A DNA stretch of 64,000 nucleotides from Seonamhaeicola algicola (GCF_007997385.1 NZ_VOSC01000012.1:248001-312000), one strand, 5' to 3'. Positions 36,368 through 46,925 are shown, numbered from the stretch's first letter. A program made the numbers and translations. The notes: generated by a model not told the origin, from the letters alone.

Positions 36368-36769
36368 ATGCTTAAAGAATTTAAAGATTTTGCAATGAAG
36401 GGCAACCTTGTAGACATTGCTGTAGGTTTTGTTATGGGTGCTGCTTTTAACAAAGTAGTTGCATCATTTACCGGAGGTATTGTATCTCCATTAATTGGTT
36501 TATTATTTAATACAGACTTCAAAGACTTAAAATACAAATTAAAAGAAGGCACTTTAAATGACGCTGGTGAAATGGTAGGAGAAGTTTATTTAGAGCACGG
36601 ACAGTTTATTACAAATGTATTAGACTTTATAATTGTAGCATTTGTAATGTTTATGGTTGTAAAAGGTGTTAATAAAATGAAGAAGAAAGAAGAGCCAGCA
36701 CCTGAAGCACCAAAAGGGCCAAGTCAAGAAGATTTATTAGCCGAAATCAGAGATTTGCTAAAAAAATAA
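36368..36769 (+). CDS. mscL: Large-conductance mechanosensitive channel
   Basis: 133 residues, the usual size. MLKEFKDFAMKGNLVDIAVG leads into pore helix 1 (GFVMGAAFNKVVASFTGGIV), then the periplasmic loop and helix 2 (NVLDFIIVAFVMFMVVKGVN), and a charged C-terminal helix bundle KKEEPAPEAPKGPSQEDLLA. It forms a homopentameric inner-membrane channel that opens under hypo-osmotic stress. It is followed by a terminator at 36808-36846. Confidence 0.96.
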   Translation: MLKEFKDFAMKGNLVDIAVGFVMGAAFNKVVASFTGGIVSPLIGLLFNTDFKDLKYKLKEGTLNDAGEMVGEVYLEHGQFITNVLDFIIVAFVMFMVVKGVNKMKKKEEPAPEAPKGPSQEDLLAEIRDLLKK

Positions 36770-36807
36770 CACAATGTTAAATAAATAACAACCTGTTATT
36801 TGTTGTT

Positions 36808-36846
36808 AAAAAGACCTCGTTTTCAAAAAATTGAGGTCTTTTTTTT
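36808..36846 (+). terminator. Terminator after mscL
   Basis: Stem AAAAGACCTC / GAGGTCTTTT with an AT-rich loop, followed by a T-run. Its end touches the -33 box of the asd promoter. Confidence 0.85.
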
Positions 36847-36877
36847 GGTTTATAAGTATAATTAATGTCTAATTTTG
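36845..36877 (+). promoter_or_regulatory. Flavobacterial-type promoter of asd
   Basis: TTG (36845-36847), 22 bases, then TAATTTTG (36870-36877). This agrees with the Bacteroidota/Flavobacterium consensus TTG-N17-23-TAnnTTTG and places transcription start just before the ATG at 36910. Confidence 0.6.
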
Positions 36878-36909
36878 TGGGCTCAAAGTTCAATTTAAAA
36901 CATATAAAA

Positions 36910-37899
36910 ATGAAAGTAGCTGTAGTTGGAGCCACTGGAATGGTAGGCGAAGTGATGCTTAAAGTTCTTGCAGAACGTAATTTTCCAATAACTGAATTAA
37001 TTCCTGTTGCCTCAGAGCGCTCTGTAGGTAAAAAATTAACCTATAAAGGAAATGATTATACCGTTGTTGGTTTGGAAACCGCCGTTTCAATGAAACCAGA
37101 TATTGCGCTATTTTCTGCAGGTGGAGACACCTCTTTAGAATGGGCTCCTAAATTTGCACAAGCTGGTACTACTGTAGTTGATAATTCTTCAGCTTGGAGA
37201 ATGGATCCTACAAAAAAACTAGTAGTGCCTGAAATTAACGCATCTGTTTTAACTAAAGATGATAAAATTATAGCAAACCCTAACTGTTCAACAATACAGT
37301 TGGTTATGGCATTAAATCCGCTTCACAAAAAATATAAAATGAAACGTGTGGTTGTTTCAACATACCAATCAGTTTCTGGTACAGGTGTTAAAGCCGTAAA
37401 ACAATTAGAAAACGAAATTGCAGGTATTGAAGGGGAAATGGCCTACCCATACCCAATTGGTAGAAACGCATTACCACACTGTGATGTATTTTTAGAAAAT
37501 GGCTATACCAAAGAAGAAATGAAGTTAGCCAGAGAACCTCAAAAAATTATGGACGACAGAACATTTTCTGTATCAGCTACAGCTGTTAGAATTCCAACAG
37601 CAGGCGGGCACAGTGAGTCTGTAAACGTTGAGTTTGAAAACGATTTTGATTTAACCGAAGTACGTCAATTATTAAGCCAAACACCAGGTGTTGTAGTACA
37701 AGATGATTTAGCTAACAACGCTTATCCAATGCCAATTTACGCGCATGATAAAGACGAAGTTTTTGTTGGAAGAATTAGAAGAGATGAAACACAACCAAAT
37801 ACATTAAATATGTGGATAGTTGCTGATAACCTTCGAAAAGGCGCTGCAACCAACACTGTTCAAATAGCCGAGTATTTAATTGAAAATAATTTAGTATAA
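36910..37899 (+). CDS. asd: Aspartate-semialdehyde dehydrogenase
   Basis: 329 residues from the ATG at 36910. MKVAVVGATGMVGEVMLKVL is the expected N-terminal NADP-binding strand-loop-helix. Upstream in-frame starts are unlikely because the promoter boxes lie there. The catalytic Cys is in IANPNCSTIQLVMAL, with the further motifs GTGVKAVKQLENE and GRNALPHCDVF. It reduces aspartyl phosphate to aspartate semialdehyde for lysine/diaminopimelate, threonine and methionine synthesis. It has its own promoter and terminator, so it is monocistronic. Confidence 0.95.
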   Translation: MKVAVVGATGMVGEVMLKVLAERNFPITELIPVASERSVGKKLTYKGNDYTVVGLETAVSMKPDIALFSAGGDTSLEWAPKFAQAGTTVVDNSSAWRMDPTKKLVVPEINASVLTKDDKIIANPNCSTIQLVMALNPLHKKYKMKRVVVSTYQSVSGTGVKAVKQLENEIAGIEGEMAYPYPIGRNALPHCDVFLENGYTKEEMKLAREPQKIMDDRTFSVSATAVRIPTAGGHSESVNVEFENDFDLTEVRQLLSQTPGVVVQDDLANNAYPMPIYAHDKDEVFVGRIRRDETQPNTLNMWIVADNLRKGAATNTVQIAEYLIENNLV

Positions 37900-37923
37900 T
37901 TCAATTTTCATTAAAAGATTGTT

Positions 37924-37957
37924 AAAGGCTTCTGCTTTTTGCAGAAGCTTTTTTTAT
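37924..37957 (+). terminator. Terminator after asd
   Basis: Stem AAAGGCTTCTGC / GCAGAAGCTTTT (one G-U pair) with a TTTTT loop and trailing Ts. Confidence 0.85.
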
Positions 37958-37983
37958 TTTTGGTAAAACTAAAAATGCAATCA

Positions 37984-40140
37984 ATGAAAAAATTACTAAT
38001 TGCTACACTTAGCTTATCCTTTTTTGTAGCCTGCAAAAAAGAAAATTCAACAAAAAACATAATAGCTGTGAATTATCCAGAAACCAAAACTGTTGACACT
38101 ACAAACACTTATTTTGGTGAAGAAGTGAAAGACCCTTACCGCTGGTTAGAAGATGATATGAGTGCAGAAACCGCTGCTTGGGTTAAAGCACAAAACACAA
38201 CAACATTTGATTATTTAGATAATATACCGTTTAGAAAAGATTTAAAAGAACGTTTAGAACAGCTTTGGAACTACGAAAAAGTTGGTGCACCTTTTAAAGA
38301 AGGAAACTACACCTATTTTTCAAAAAATAATGGATTACAAAACCAAAATGTGCTATATAGAACCAATAAAAACGGTGATGAAGAGGTGTTTTTAGACCCC
38401 AATACGTTTTCTAAAGACGGCACTGTTTCTCTTGGTGGTTTAAGTTTTTCAAAAGATGGCAGTATTTTAGCCTATTCTATTTCAGAAGGTGGTAGCGATT
38501 GGCGAAAAATAATTATTATGAATACCGAAACCAAACAGGTAGTTGAAGATACTTTGGTTGACGTAAAGTTTTCGCAAATTTCTTGGTATAAAAATGAAGG
38601 TTTCTACTACTCTAGTTATGATAAACCTAAAGGCAGTGAACTATCTGCTAAAACAGATCAGCATAAAGTGTATTATCACAAACTAGGTACTTCGCAAAAA
38701 GAAGATACACTTGTTTACGGTGGCATCGCCAATGAAAAACACCGTTACATTTACGCTGAAGTAACTGATGATGATAAATACCTTATAATTACACCACGTA
38801 TTTCTACAACTGGTAACAAACTTTTTATTAAAGATTTAACTAAGCCTAACAGCAACCTTATTACCGCTTTGAATGATACCAATAGCAATACATCGGTAAT
38901 TGATACAAAAGGTTCAACCTTATACTTAATTACAAACTTAAACGCACCTAACAAACGCTTAGTAAAAGTTGACGTTGCTAACCCAACTCCTGAAAACTGG
39001 GAAGATATTATTCCTGAAACAAACAATGTTTTATCAGTTTCAACTTCTGGAAACTATTTTATTGCAGAATATATGGTTGATGCGGTTTCACAAGTAAAAC
39101 AGTATGATTATAATGGAAAACTAATTAGAGAAATTACACTTCCGGGTATTGGTAGTGTTGGTGGTTTTGGTAGTAAAAAAGATGAAAATATTGACTATTT
39201 TGCTTTTACCAACTACAATACACCATCAAGTATTTACAAACTTAATTTAGAAACTGGCGAAGTAACTCTTTATTGGAAACCTGCCATAGCTTTTAATAGC
39301 AATGATTATGTGAGTAATCAAATATTCTACACATCAAAAGATAGCACAAAAGTACCAATGATAATTACACACAAAAAAGGTTTAAAATTAAACGGTAAAA
39401 ACCCAACTATACTATATGGTTACGGAGGCTTTAACGTTAGTTTAAACCCATCTTTTAAAATTACAATGGCCGTTTGGATGGAGCAAGGTGGTATTTATGC
39501 TGTACCTAATTTACGTGGCGGTGGTGAATATGGTAAAAAATGGCACGATGCCGGCACACAAATGCAAAAACAAAATGTGTTTGATGATTTTATTGCTGCA
39601 GGCGAATATTTAATTGAAAATAAGTACACATCATCTGATTACTTAGCTATTAGTGGCGGATCTAATGGCGGATTATTAGTTGGAGCAACCATGACACAAA
39701 GGCCAGATTTAGCTAAAGTAGCTTTACCTGCCGTTGGCGTTTTAGATATGTTACGTTATCATACCTTCACTGCTGGTGCTGGTTGGGCTTACGATTATGG
39801 AACTGCCCAAGACAGTAAAGCTATGTTTGAATATTTAAAAGGCTACTCGCCAATACATAATGTAAAAGCGGGTACAGAATATCCTGCAACTTTAGTTACA
39901 ACAGGCGATCATGACGATCGAGTAGTACCAGCGCACAGTTTTAAATTTGCTGCTGAGCTACAAGCAAAACAAACAGGAAATAATCCTACTTTAATTAGAA
40001 TTGAAACCGATGCTGGCCATGGTGCAGGAACGCCTGTTAGTAAAACCATTGAACAATATGCTGATATTTTTGGCTTTACGCTTTATAACATGGGCTTTAA
40101 AGTATTACCAAGTAAAACAAAAGAGCATGTAAAGGGCTAA
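37984..40140 (+). CDS. Prolyl oligopeptidase family serine peptidase (S9A), lipoprotein
   Basis: 718 residues from the ATG at 37984; an earlier in-frame start would fall inside the asd terminator. Lipoprotein signal [17 protein letters not shown] with the lipobox Cys near 17. N-terminal beta-propeller (about 30-430), then the alpha/beta-hydrolase domain: [20 protein letters not shown] with the nucleophile Ser, [12 protein letters not shown] with Asp, and DAGHGAGTP with His. It cleaves short peptides after proline, presumably in the periplasm or at a membrane surface. A terminator follows. Confidence 0.93.
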   Translation: MKKLLIATLSLSFFVACKKENSTKNIIAVNYPETKTVDTTNTYFGEEVKDPYRWLEDDMSAETAAWVKAQNTTTFDYLDNIPFRKDLKERLEQLWNYEKVGAPFKEGNYTYFSKNNGLQNQNVLYRTNKNGDEEVFLDPNTFSKDGTVSLGGLSFSKDGSILAYSISEGGSDWRKIIIMNTETKQVVEDTLVDVKFSQISWYKNEGFYYSSYDKPKGSELSAKTDQHKVYYHKLGTSQKEDTLVYGGIANEKHRYIYAEVTDDDKYLIITPRISTTGNKLFIKDLTKPNSNLITALNDTNSNTSVIDTKGSTLYLITNLNAPNKRLVKVDVANPTPENWEDIIPETNNVLSVSTSGNYFIAEYMVDAVSQVKQYDYNGKLIREITLPGIGSVGGFGSKKDENIDYFAFTNYNTPSSIYKLNLETGEVTLYWKPAIAFNSNDYVSNQIFYTSKDSTKVPMIITHKKGLKLNGKNPTILYGYGGFNVSLNPSFKITMAVWMEQGGIYAVPNLRGGGEYGKKWHDAGTQMQKQNVFDDFIAAGEYLIENKYTSSDYLAISGGSNGGLLVGATMTQRPDLAKVALPAVGVLDMLRYHTFTAGAGWAYDYGTAQDSKAMFEYLKGYSPIHNVKAGTEYPATLVTTGDHDDRVVPAHSFKFAAELQAKQTGNNPTLIRIETDAGHGAGTPVSKTIEQYADIFGFTLYNMGFKVLPSKTKEHVKG

Positions 40141-40173
40141 TGTTAAAGGCATCTTTTTTTTGAAAAATATTTT

Positions 40174-40211
40174 AGACCAGTAAACTTTAAAAACTTTACT
40201 GGTCTTTTTTT
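40174..40211 (+). terminator. Terminator after the S9 peptidase gene
   Basis: Perfect 11-bp stem AGACCAGTAAA / TTTACTGGTCT with a ten-base loop and a T-run. Confidence 0.9.
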
Positions 40212-40315
40212 CATTCTCAGTATTGCTTAAAATCTATGAACCCAAAAAATATTTTTTAGTAGTTCATTGTTATAAATAACAACACATTTTTTTATACTAT
40301 TTTTACTGCTTAATT

Positions 40316-41236
40316 ATGCTACAAGTAAAAAACATATGGTTTGGGTATGGTAATAAACCAACGTTAAAAAACATCAGTTTTAACGTAGCTGCAGGTGAAC
40401 ACCTTTCTATTATTGGCGAAAGTGGCTCAGGAAAAAGTACTCTTATTAAACTGCTTTATGGTGAATACGATTTAAACCAAGGCAGTATTTTTTGGAAAAA
40501 CACACAAATTTTAGGACCTGCTTATAACTTAGTAATTGGGTACGATTTTATAAAATATGTAGCCCAAGAGTTTGATTTAATGCCCTTTACAACGGTAGCC
40601 GAAAATATTGGCGATTTCCTTTCAAACTTTTATCCTGAAGAAAAACAAAAACGTGTTAATGAGTTGCTAAAAGTTGTAGAATTAACGCATTTAGCAAACA
40701 CCAAAGTAAAGTTACTAAGTGGTGGCCAAAAACAACGTGTTGCATTGGCTAGAGCTATTGCAAAACAACCTGAAATTATATTATTAGATGAGCCTTTTAG
40801 CCATATTGATAACTTTAAAAAGCAAACCCTAAGACGCAGTTTTTTTAAATATTTAAAAGAACAAAATATTGCCTGTATTGTGGCTACTCATGATAAAAAT
40901 GATGTGTTACCATTTGCTGATAATATGATTGTTTTAAGCAACAATGAAGTAGTGGCTAATAACACACCCCAAAATTTATACAACAACCCTAAAACGCCTT
41001 TAATTGCTTCTTTTTTTGATGAGTTTAACCATATTGAACCTTTTGGTTTGGTATATGCACATCAAATTAAAATTGTTGAACATTCAAACTTAAAAGCTAC
41101 CGTAAAACATTCTTATTACAACGGAAACCATTATTTAATTGAAGCTATTTTAAATGATAAATTAGTACTATTTAAACATGAAAATAGTATTGAAAATGAT
41201 ACAACTGTGTATTTAAAAGTTGTTAAACTAAACTAA
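40316..41236 (+). CDS. ABC transporter ATP-binding protein with TOBE-like C-terminus
   Basis: 306 residues. Walker A GESGSGKSTLIKLL near 35, Q-loop in YVAQEFDLMPF, signature LSGGQKQRVALARAIAKQ near 135, Walker B IILLDEPFSHIDN, and the switch His in IVATHDKND. The last ~60 residues (about 243-306) look like a small beta-rich regulatory (TOBE-type) domain, as in importers of the sugar, polyamine and metal groups. No permease gene is adjacent, so substrate and direction are unknown. Its 3' end overlaps the convergent GreA-like gene by 9 bases. Confidence 0.85.
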   Translation: MLQVKNIWFGYGNKPTLKNISFNVAAGEHLSIIGESGSGKSTLIKLLYGEYDLNQGSIFWKNTQILGPAYNLVIGYDFIKYVAQEFDLMPFTTVAENIGDFLSNFYPEEKQKRVNELLKVVELTHLANTKVKLLSGGQKQRVALARAIAKQPEIILLDEPFSHIDNFKKQTLRRSFFKYLKEQNIACIVATHDKNDVLPFADNMIVLSNNEVVANNTPQNLYNNPKTPLIASFFDEFNHIEPFGLVYAHQIKIVEHSNLKATVKHSYYNGNHYLIEAILNDKLVLFKHENSIENDTTVYLKVVKLN

Positions 41237-41677
41237 TTTTTCAATAGTAAACTCTACATTTCTAAAATTAAGTGTATCACCTACCGTTTTTCCTAATAAT
41301 AATTTTGCAATAGGTGTGTTAGCCGAAATAGCGTAAAATGTAATACTATCAATCGTAATTTCGCCAGCGCTAATAGCAATAAAATAATGAATGCCAGAAG
41401 TATAAATAACGCTACCTAAACTTACTATTGTTGCAGTTTTTTTTACATCAATTTTAGATAAAATTTCTTTTGTTTTTTGAATTTCGGACAATTGATTTCC
41501 CGCCTTTTCACGTTCTAATTGCAACATGGCTCTGCCTGTTTCATGCTTATCGCCTGCAGTACTTTTTGTTTCTGTTGTAAGTGATGTTTGAATGTCTTTT
41601 ATGGTAGCTTCAACCGTTTTAAGTCGGTTATCAATAAAACTTTCGCATTGTTTATACAGCGCTTCTTTAATATTCAT
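41228..41677 (-). CDS. GreA/GreB-family transcription elongation factor-like protein
   Basis: 149 residues. An N-terminal antiparallel coiled coil (about 5-75) rich in Glu/Lys is followed by a GreA-type C-terminal domain with SLGSVIYTSGIHYFIA and ISANTPIAKLLLGKTVGDTLNF, which resembles the GreA SPIGRALLGKxxGD motif. Such proteins bind the secondary channel of RNA polymerase. The coiled-coil tip lacks an obvious pair of acidic residues at the place seen in GreA, so cleavage activity is uncertain. Relatives are sometimes misnamed 3-oxoacyl-ACP synthase. Confidence 0.75.
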   Translation of the reverse strand: MNIKEALYKQCESFIDNRLKTVEATIKDIQTSLTTETKSTAGDKHETGRAMLQLEREKAGNQLSEIQKTKEILSKIDVKKTATIVSLGSVIYTSGIHYFIAISAGEITIDSITFYAISANTPIAKLLLGKTVGDTLNFRNVEFTIEKLV

Positions 41678-41830
41678 ACCGCTAAATTACTGCTTTTCAT
41701 AAGAAGTTGGGTGCTATATTTTTATTAGCAAATTATATTTTAACCTTAAATAAATTCAGGATAAAAATTAGCCGTAAATAAAGCGAGGTTTTCTTTAATT
41801 GCTTTACGACTTCTAAATAGTTAGAAATAA

Positions 41831-41862
41831 AAAACTCCGAAACTATAATTTTCCGGAGTTTT
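41831..41862 (-). terminator. Terminator of the fabH-accB-accC transcript
   Basis: AAAACTCCG (41831-41839) pairs with CGGAGTTTT (41854-41862); read leftwards the stem is followed by T residues. It lies 6 bases after the accC stop codon. Confidence 0.85.
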
Positions 41863-41868
41863 ACTTTA

Positions 41869-43221
41869 TTAATCTTCTGAAACGTTTTTCATTTTGAAGT
41901 CTTCCATAAATTTAGTGGTGTAATTACCTGCTAAATAATCTGGATGTTCCATAAGTTGTCTATGAAAAGGTATGGTTGTTTTTATACCTTCAATAACAAA
42001 CTCATCTAAAGCACGTTTCATTTTGCTTATTGCTTCTTCTCTAGTTTGCGCTGTTGTAATTAACTTAGCAATCATAGAGTCATAATTTGGTGGTATAGAG
42101 TAACCTGCGTACACATGCGTATCTAACCTTACACCATGTCCACCAGGTGCATGTAATACCGTGATTTTTCCAGGTGATGGCCTAAAATCATTAAACGGAT
42201 CTTCAGCATTAATTCTACATTCAATTGAGTGTAGTTTTGGCTCATAATGTTTACCTGAAATTGGCACACCTGCAGCCACTAATATTTGCTCACGTATTAA
42301 ATCAAAATCAATTACTTGTTCTGTAATTGGGTGCTCTACTTGAATACGTGTATTCATTTCCATGAAGTAGAAGTTTCTGTGTTTATCAACTAAAAACTCT
42401 ACAGTTCCTGCGCCTTCATATTTAATATATTCTGCGGCACGTACAGCGGCTTCACCCATTTTTTGACGTAATTCATCTGTCATAAATGGTGAAGGAACTT
42501 CTTCTGTTAATTTTTGATGACGACGTTGTACTGAGCAATCTCTTTCAGACAAGTGACACGCTTTACCTGTAGAATCTCCAACAATTTGAATTTCAATATG
42601 TCTTGGTTCTTCAATAAGCTTCTCCATGTACATATCATCATTACCAAAGGCAGCTTTACTTTCTTGTCTTGCAGAATCCCATGCGGCTTTTAAGTTTTCT
42701 TTTTTGAAAACACCGCGCATACCTTTACCACCACCTCCGGCAGAGGCTTTAAGCATTACTGGATAACCTACTTCTTCGGCTAATTTTTCACACTCTTCAT
42801 AGGTTGCTATTACACCTTCACTACCTGGTACACAAGGCACACCAGCAGCTTTCATGGTAGCTTTGGCATTTGCCTTGTCTCCCATTTTATCAATCATTTC
42901 AGGTGAAGCTCCAATGAATTTTATGCCGTGTTCGGCACATATTTTTGAAAACTTTGCGTTTTCAGAAAGAAACCCATATCCTGGGTGAATAGCATCTGCA
43001 TTTGTAATTTCGGCAGCAGCTATAATATTAGACATTTTTAAATAAGACTCGCTACTTGGAGCAGGCCCTATACAAACTGCTTCATCAGCAAACTTAACGT
43101 GTAAGCTTTCTTCATCGGCTTTTGAATAAACCGCTACAGTTTTAATGCCCATTTCTTTACAGGTTCTAATAACACGTAATGCTATTTCCCCTCTATTGGC
43201 TACTAATATTTTTTTAAACAT
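41869..43221 (-). CDS. accC: Acetyl-CoA carboxylase, biotin carboxylase subunit
   Basis: 450 residues, standard length. N-terminal [23 protein letters not shown]-grasp glycine-rich loop [14 protein letters not shown] near 160, HIEIQIVGD and [35 protein letters not shown] near 285, and [16 protein letters not shown]. It carboxylates biotin on AccB using ATP and bicarbonate in the first step of fatty-acid synthesis. It is last in fabH-accB-accC. Confidence 0.97.
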   Translation of the reverse strand: MFKKILVANRGEIALRVIRTCKEMGIKTVAVYSKADEESLHVKFADEAVCIGPAPSSESYLKMSNIIAAAEITNADAIHPGYGFLSENAKFSKICAEHGIKFIGASPEMIDKMGDKANAKATMKAAGVPCVPGSEGVIATYEECEKLAEEVGYPVMLKASAGGGGKGMRGVFKKENLKAAWDSARQESKAAFGNDDMYMEKLIEEPRHIEIQIVGDSTGKACHLSERDCSVQRRHQKLTEEVPSPFMTDELRQKMGEAAVRAAEYIKYEGAGTVEFLVDKHRNFYFMEMNTRIQVEHPITEQVIDFDLIREQILVAAGVPISGKHYEPKLHSIECRINAEDPFNDFRPSPGKITVLHAPGGHGVRLDTHVYAGYSIPPNYDSMIAKLITTAQTREEAISKMKRALDEFVIEGIKTTIPFHRQLMEHPDYLAGNYTTKFMEDFKMKNVSED

Positions 43222-43295
43222 AACGTAATAATTTTTAAAATCTCAAATTCCAAATTCCAACAAATGGGATTTGCTTTTTGGAATTTTAAAATTGG

Positions 43296-43781
43296 TTATG
43301 ATGGATCAACTAAAAATAATGGCTGATCAAACTCCACTGGTGATGAATCATCCACTAAAATTTTAACTATTTTACCTGAAACTTCAGATTCTATTTCATT
43401 GAAAAGTTTCATAGCCTCAATAATACAAAGTACATCACCCTCAGCAATTGTTTGGCCTACCTCAACAAATAATGGTTTATCTGGCGATGGTTTTCTATAA
43501 AAAGTACCAATAATTGGCGATTTTATTGTAATGTATTTAGATTCTTCATTAGTTGGTGCTGCAGGTGCTGCAGGAGCAGCTGGTTCTGCCGCCACAGGAG
43601 GTGCTGCAACGTGTGCAATTTGTGGAACAGGAGCAGCGGCTGGTACTTGGTGTACTATTGTTGCTTCTGAATCTGATCCTGTTTTAATGGTGATTTTTAT
43701 GTCATCCATTTCTAATTTAACCTCACTTGCACCAGATTTAGCTACAAATTTGATTAAGTTTTGAATCTCTTTAATATCCAT
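43296..43781 (-). CDS. accB: Acetyl-CoA carboxylase, biotin carboxyl carrier protein
   Basis: 161 residues. N-terminal helix [20 protein letters not shown], a linker rich in Ala and Pro (about 50-85), then the biotinyl domain with [20 protein letters not shown] and [15 protein letters not shown], in which the Lys of AMKL is biotinylated. It carries the carboxyl group between AccC and the carboxyltransferase. Directly upstream of accC. Confidence 0.97.
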   Translation of the reverse strand: MDIKEIQNLIKFVAKSGASEVKLEMDDIKITIKTGSDSEATIVHQVPAAAPVPQIAHVAAPPVAAEPAAPAAPAAPTNEESKYITIKSPIIGTFYRKPSPDKPLFVEVGQTIAEGDVLCIIEAMKLFNEIESEVSGKIVKILVDDSSPVEFDQPLFLVDPS

Positions 43782-43812
43782 AATTTTACTAATTAGTTAT
43801 TGGTTAGTTTAA

Positions 43813-44805
43813 TTAATTATATGCCCATTTTAAATAAATGGCTCCCCAATTAAATCCGCCACCAAAAGCAGCGAATATTATGTTATCTCCTTTTTTAAGT
43901 TGTTTTTCGTAGTCGTTTAATAACAATGGTAAGGTTGCAGATGTTGTGTTACCATATTTTTGAATGTTCATCATAACCTTTTCTGGCTCTAAATTCATTC
44001 TTTCGGCTGTAGCATCAATAATACGCTTATTGGCTTGGTGTGCTGCTAACCACGCTACATCATTTTTTGTAAGGCTATTACGCTCTAAAATTTTCATGGT
44101 AGCATCTGCCATATTGAATACGGCATTTTTAAATACGGTTCTTCCTTCCTGAAATGCGTATTGCTCACCATTGTCTATGGCCTCATGCGTAAGTGGTTTA
44201 ACTGAACCACCTGCTGGGGCTTGTAAAAACGCTCTACCGCTTCCGTCACTTCTTAAGTATTCGTCTTGTAAACCTAGGCCTTCGTTATTAGGTTCAAATA
44301 ATACTGCGCCCGCGCCATCACCAAAAATAATACAGGTTGCTCTGTCTTTGTAGTTTATTATTGAAGACATTTTATCAGCACCAATTAACAATACTTTTTT
44401 ATATCTTCCGGATTCAATGTAGCTTGTAGCAGTTGACATGCCGTATAAAAAACTAGAGCATGCTGCATCCATATCAAAAGTAAAAGCATTTGTTGCTCCA
44501 ATTTTGTGTGCAGTGTATGAGGCTGTTGAAGCAGCTTTCATATCTGGAGTTGCTGTTGCAACAATAACCAAGTCTATTTCTTGCGGATTTAATCCTTTTT
44601 TATCAATTAAATCTTGAGCAGCCTTAATAGCTAGAAACGACGTGCCTTTACCTTCATCTTTTAGAATTCTACGCTCTTTTATGCCTGTTCGGGTGGTAAT
44701 CCACTCATCATTGGTATCAACCATTGTTTCAAGAATTTGATTGGTTAATACATAGTCTGGTACATATGCACCCACAGCTGTTATTGCCGCTGAAATTTTA
44801 CTCAT
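43813..44805 (-). CDS. fabH: 3-oxoacyl-ACP synthase III
   Basis: 330 residues. The catalytic triad of KAS III is visible: Cys in DMDAACSSFLYGM near 117, His in WLAAHQANKRIIDA near 255, Asn in YGNTTSATLPL near 285. The N-terminus (AAITAVGAYVPDYVLTN) and end (ILFAAFGGGFNWGAI-like segment) are typical. It condenses acetyl-CoA with malonyl-ACP to start fatty-acid synthesis. It heads fabH-accB-accC. Confidence 0.96.
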   Translation of the reverse strand: MSKISAAITAVGAYVPDYVLTNQILETMVDTNDEWITTRTGIKERRILKDEGKGTSFLAIKAAQDLIDKKGLNPQEIDLVIVATATPDMKAASTASYTAHKIGATNAFTFDMDAACSSFLYGMSTATSYIESGRYKKVLLIGADKMSSIINYKDRATCIIFGDGAGAVLFEPNNEGLGLQDEYLRSDGSGRAFLQAPAGGSVKPLTHEAIDNGEQYAFQEGRTVFKNAVFNMADATMKILERNSLTKNDVAWLAAHQANKRIIDATAERMNLEPEKVMMNIQKYGNTTSATLPLLLNDYEKQLKKGDNIIFAAFGGGFNWGAIYLKWAYN

Positions 44806-44941
44806 AATTTTATAGTTGAATTGACTAAAAAATCATTAAATTTTAACAAAAACACTCAAAATTTGGTGAAAACTACTAAATTTTAAGCTAAAAACACATA
44901 AATATGCTGTTTTTGTAATTAGAAAAAGCAAGTCATAAAAA

Positions 44942-44965
44942 AAAACGCTCACTAGTGAGCGTTTT
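44942..44965 (-). terminator. Terminator after rpmF
   Basis: A perfect palindrome of 24 bases with arms AAAACGCTCACT / AGTGAGCGTTTT, 21 bases beyond the rpmF stop codon, separating it from fabH. Confidence 0.8.
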
Positions 44966-44985
44966 ATATTATGCGCGCATAAAAC

Positions 44986-45186
44986 TTATGCCGCGTTTTC
45001 TTCTGCAGAGTTGTCAATTAATACCTGACCTCTGTAGTATAATTTTCCTTCATGCCAGTGAGCTCTATGGTATAAATGAGCTTCTCCTGTTGTTGGGCAA
45101 GTAGCAATCTGTGGCACAGATGCTTTATAATGTGTTCTTCTCTTATCTCTTCTTGTTTTAGAGATTTTTCTCTTAGGATGTGCCAT
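44986..45186 (-). CDS. rpmF: 50S ribosomal protein L32
   Basis: 66 residues. [23 protein letters not shown] is the L32 N-terminus (read [17 protein letters not shown]), with one Cys in [19 protein letters not shown] rather than the four-Cys zinc form. Structural protein near the peptidyl transferase centre. It follows the YceD-like gene by 9 bases, the conserved bacterial arrangement. Confidence 0.97.
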   Translation of the reverse strand: MAHPKRKISKTRRDKRRTHYKASVPQIATCPTTGEAHLYHRAHWHEGKLYYRGQVLIDNSAEENAA

Positions 45187-45195
45187 TTTCTATTG

Positions 45196-45738
45196 TTATT
45201 TATCCGTTAATAGTTTTTTTAATGTATTCCATCGAGGGTCAATTTCCTCTTCTTCTTTTTCTTTATTTTCGTTAAGCTTTGGGCTTAATTCTTCTAACTT
45301 TTTAAGTATATCAGACCCTAATGTGCCGTCTTTAACACCTGGATGTACTCTTTTAATTGGTACCGCTAATATTATTAGCTCATAAATGTATTGTTGAATA
45401 CTTATTTCATAAGTGCCGTGTGGTACTATTAAAATGTCTTCATATTCATCATTATATTCATCACCAAATTTAACCACTAAATCAAACTCACTTTCAATGG
45501 TTTGGTTGTATGGTTCATTTGTTAAATCGCAATTTACGTTAACAAATCCTTCAGCTTTAAAATGTAATTCAAGTAGTGTTGACTTTTTTTCTAAAGTAAC
45601 ATTTACTTTTACATTAACATCATTAAACTCCTGATACTCAAAATAATCAAAGAACGCTTGAGCTATTTCATACTCAAAATGATGCTTTCCTACTTTTAAT
45701 CCTACAAATTGGATTACAAATTCTTTCAATGGCTTCAT
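45196..45738 (-). CDS. DUF177 / YceD-family protein
   Basis: About 180 residues from MKPLKEF; an ATG two codons earlier is also possible. The N-terminus LKEFVIQFVGLKVGKHHFEY and the C-terminal IDPRWNTLKKLL, with the central phrase VNCDLTNEPYNQTIE, match the Bacteroidota DUF177 type. YceD proteins are linked with 23S rRNA accumulation and are encoded with L32 in most bacteria, as here. The C-terminal region is strongly acidic (ENKEKEEEEID). Confidence 0.88.
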   Translation of the reverse strand: MKPLKEFVIQFVGLKVGKHHFEYEIAQAFFDYFEYQEFNDVNVKVNVTLEKKSTLLELHFKAEGFVNVNCDLTNEPYNQTIESEFDLVVKFGDEYNDEYEDILIVPHGTYEISIQQYIYELIILAVPIKRVHPGVKDGTLGSDILKKLEELSPKLNENKEKEEEEIDPRWNTLKKLLTDK

Positions 45739-45818
45739 TATCACATCTATTTTGAGCCTGCAAATATATGAAATTTTATATTATGCAACATTACTTATAA
45801 ACATTTTTTTGTTTATAT

Positions 45819-46859
45819 CTATTTTTGCTGTTTTTTTAAGGCGTTTTGTGTAAGTTGCTCATATTCAATTCTGTTTTTATGAATTTGAATTGCAGCAAAC
45901 AAAGCTTCTTTAAACGAACTTTCATCGGCTTGTCCTTTTCCTGCTATTTCATAAGCTGTTCCGTGGTCTGGAGAGGTTCTAACCTTAGTTAATCCTGCTG
46001 TATAATTTACACCTTGCCCAAATGATAGTGTTTTAAATGGTATTAAACCTTGATCATGGTATGTAGCAATAATTGCATCAAAGTTTTTAAAATTATTTGA
46101 TCCGAAAAAGCTATCGGCAGCATAAGGGCCAAAAACTAATTTTCCTTTTTCTTTTATTTTTTTAATTGTTGGCCTTAACACTTCGTCATCTTCTTTTCCT
46201 ATAACACCATTATCACCTGTGTGCGGATTTATGCCTAATACAGCAATTTTTGGTTTCGATATTTTAAAATCTTTTACCAACGAATCGTGTATAGTATTAA
46301 TTTTTTTTGTGATAAGCGCTTCAGTTATATGATTTACAACGTCTTTAACCGGTACATGATCTGTTAATAAACCTACTCTTAAATCATCGGTTATCATAAA
46401 CATGAGGCTTTCGCCCTTTAATTCTTGTGCTAAAAAATCTGTATGTCCTGGAAATTTAAATTCTTTTGATTGTATGTTGAATTTATTTATTGGTGCTGTT
46501 AGCAAAACATCTACTTCACCATTTTTTAAAGCATTTGTAGCTGCTTTTAGTGATTTTATAGCATAAGTGCCAATTTTAACATCTTCTTTACCAAACTCAA
46601 TTTTAACGGGTTCGTTCCAACAGTTAAACACATTAACTTTACCGTGTGCTAACTGATTAATGTTATTTATATTGTGAAAATTTATACCAGATTTGAAATG
46701 CGATTTAAAAAAATTCATGGTTTTAGCCGATGCAAAAATTACTGGCGTACAAAAATCTAAAATACGATTATCTTCAAAGGTTTTTAATATTATTTCACTA
46801 CCAATACCATTTAAATCGCCCACCGATATACCAACTACTATTTGTGCGTCTTTCTTCAT
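45819..46859 (-). CDS. pdxA: 4-hydroxythreonine-4-phosphate dehydrogenase
   Basis: 346 residues. GISVGDLNGIGSEIIL at the N-terminus, the metal-binding His in FKFPGHTDFLAQEL and LTDHVPVKDV, VLGINPHTGDNGVIGKEDDE, and ATYHDQGLIPFKTLSFGQGVNYTAGL (read ATYHDQGLIPFK) with the third His. It makes 3-amino-1-hydroxyacetone phosphate in the DXP-dependent pyridoxal phosphate route. It appears to lead a minus-strand pdxA-yceD-rpmF unit. Confidence 0.95.
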   Translation of the reverse strand: MKKDAQIVVGISVGDLNGIGSEIILKTFEDNRILDFCTPVIFASAKTMNFFKSHFKSGINFHNINNINQLAHGKVNVFNCWNEPVKIEFGKEDVKIGTYAIKSLKAATNALKNGEVDVLLTAPINKFNIQSKEFKFPGHTDFLAQELKGESLMFMITDDLRVGLLTDHVPVKDVVNHITEALITKKINTIHDSLVKDFKISKPKIAVLGINPHTGDNGVIGKEDDEVLRPTIKKIKEKGKLVFGPYAADSFFGSNNFKNFDAIIATYHDQGLIPFKTLSFGQGVNYTAGLTKVRTSPDHGTAYEIAGKGQADESSFKEALFAAIQIHKNRIEYEQLTQNALKKQQK

Positions 46860-46925
46860 TAAAATAACAACTTTTATTTATGTTTTCATTTAACTACTAT
46901 AACGTTTTAAATGAAAAAATTCATG

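Noticed and set aside
36865-36909. Earlier start codon for asd
   Set aside because: It overlaps the TTG-N22-TAATTTTG promoter and precedes the canonical MKVAVVGATG start.
37939-37983. Earlier start codon for the S9 peptidase
   Set aside because: It falls in the asd terminator and would bury the lipoprotein signal peptide.
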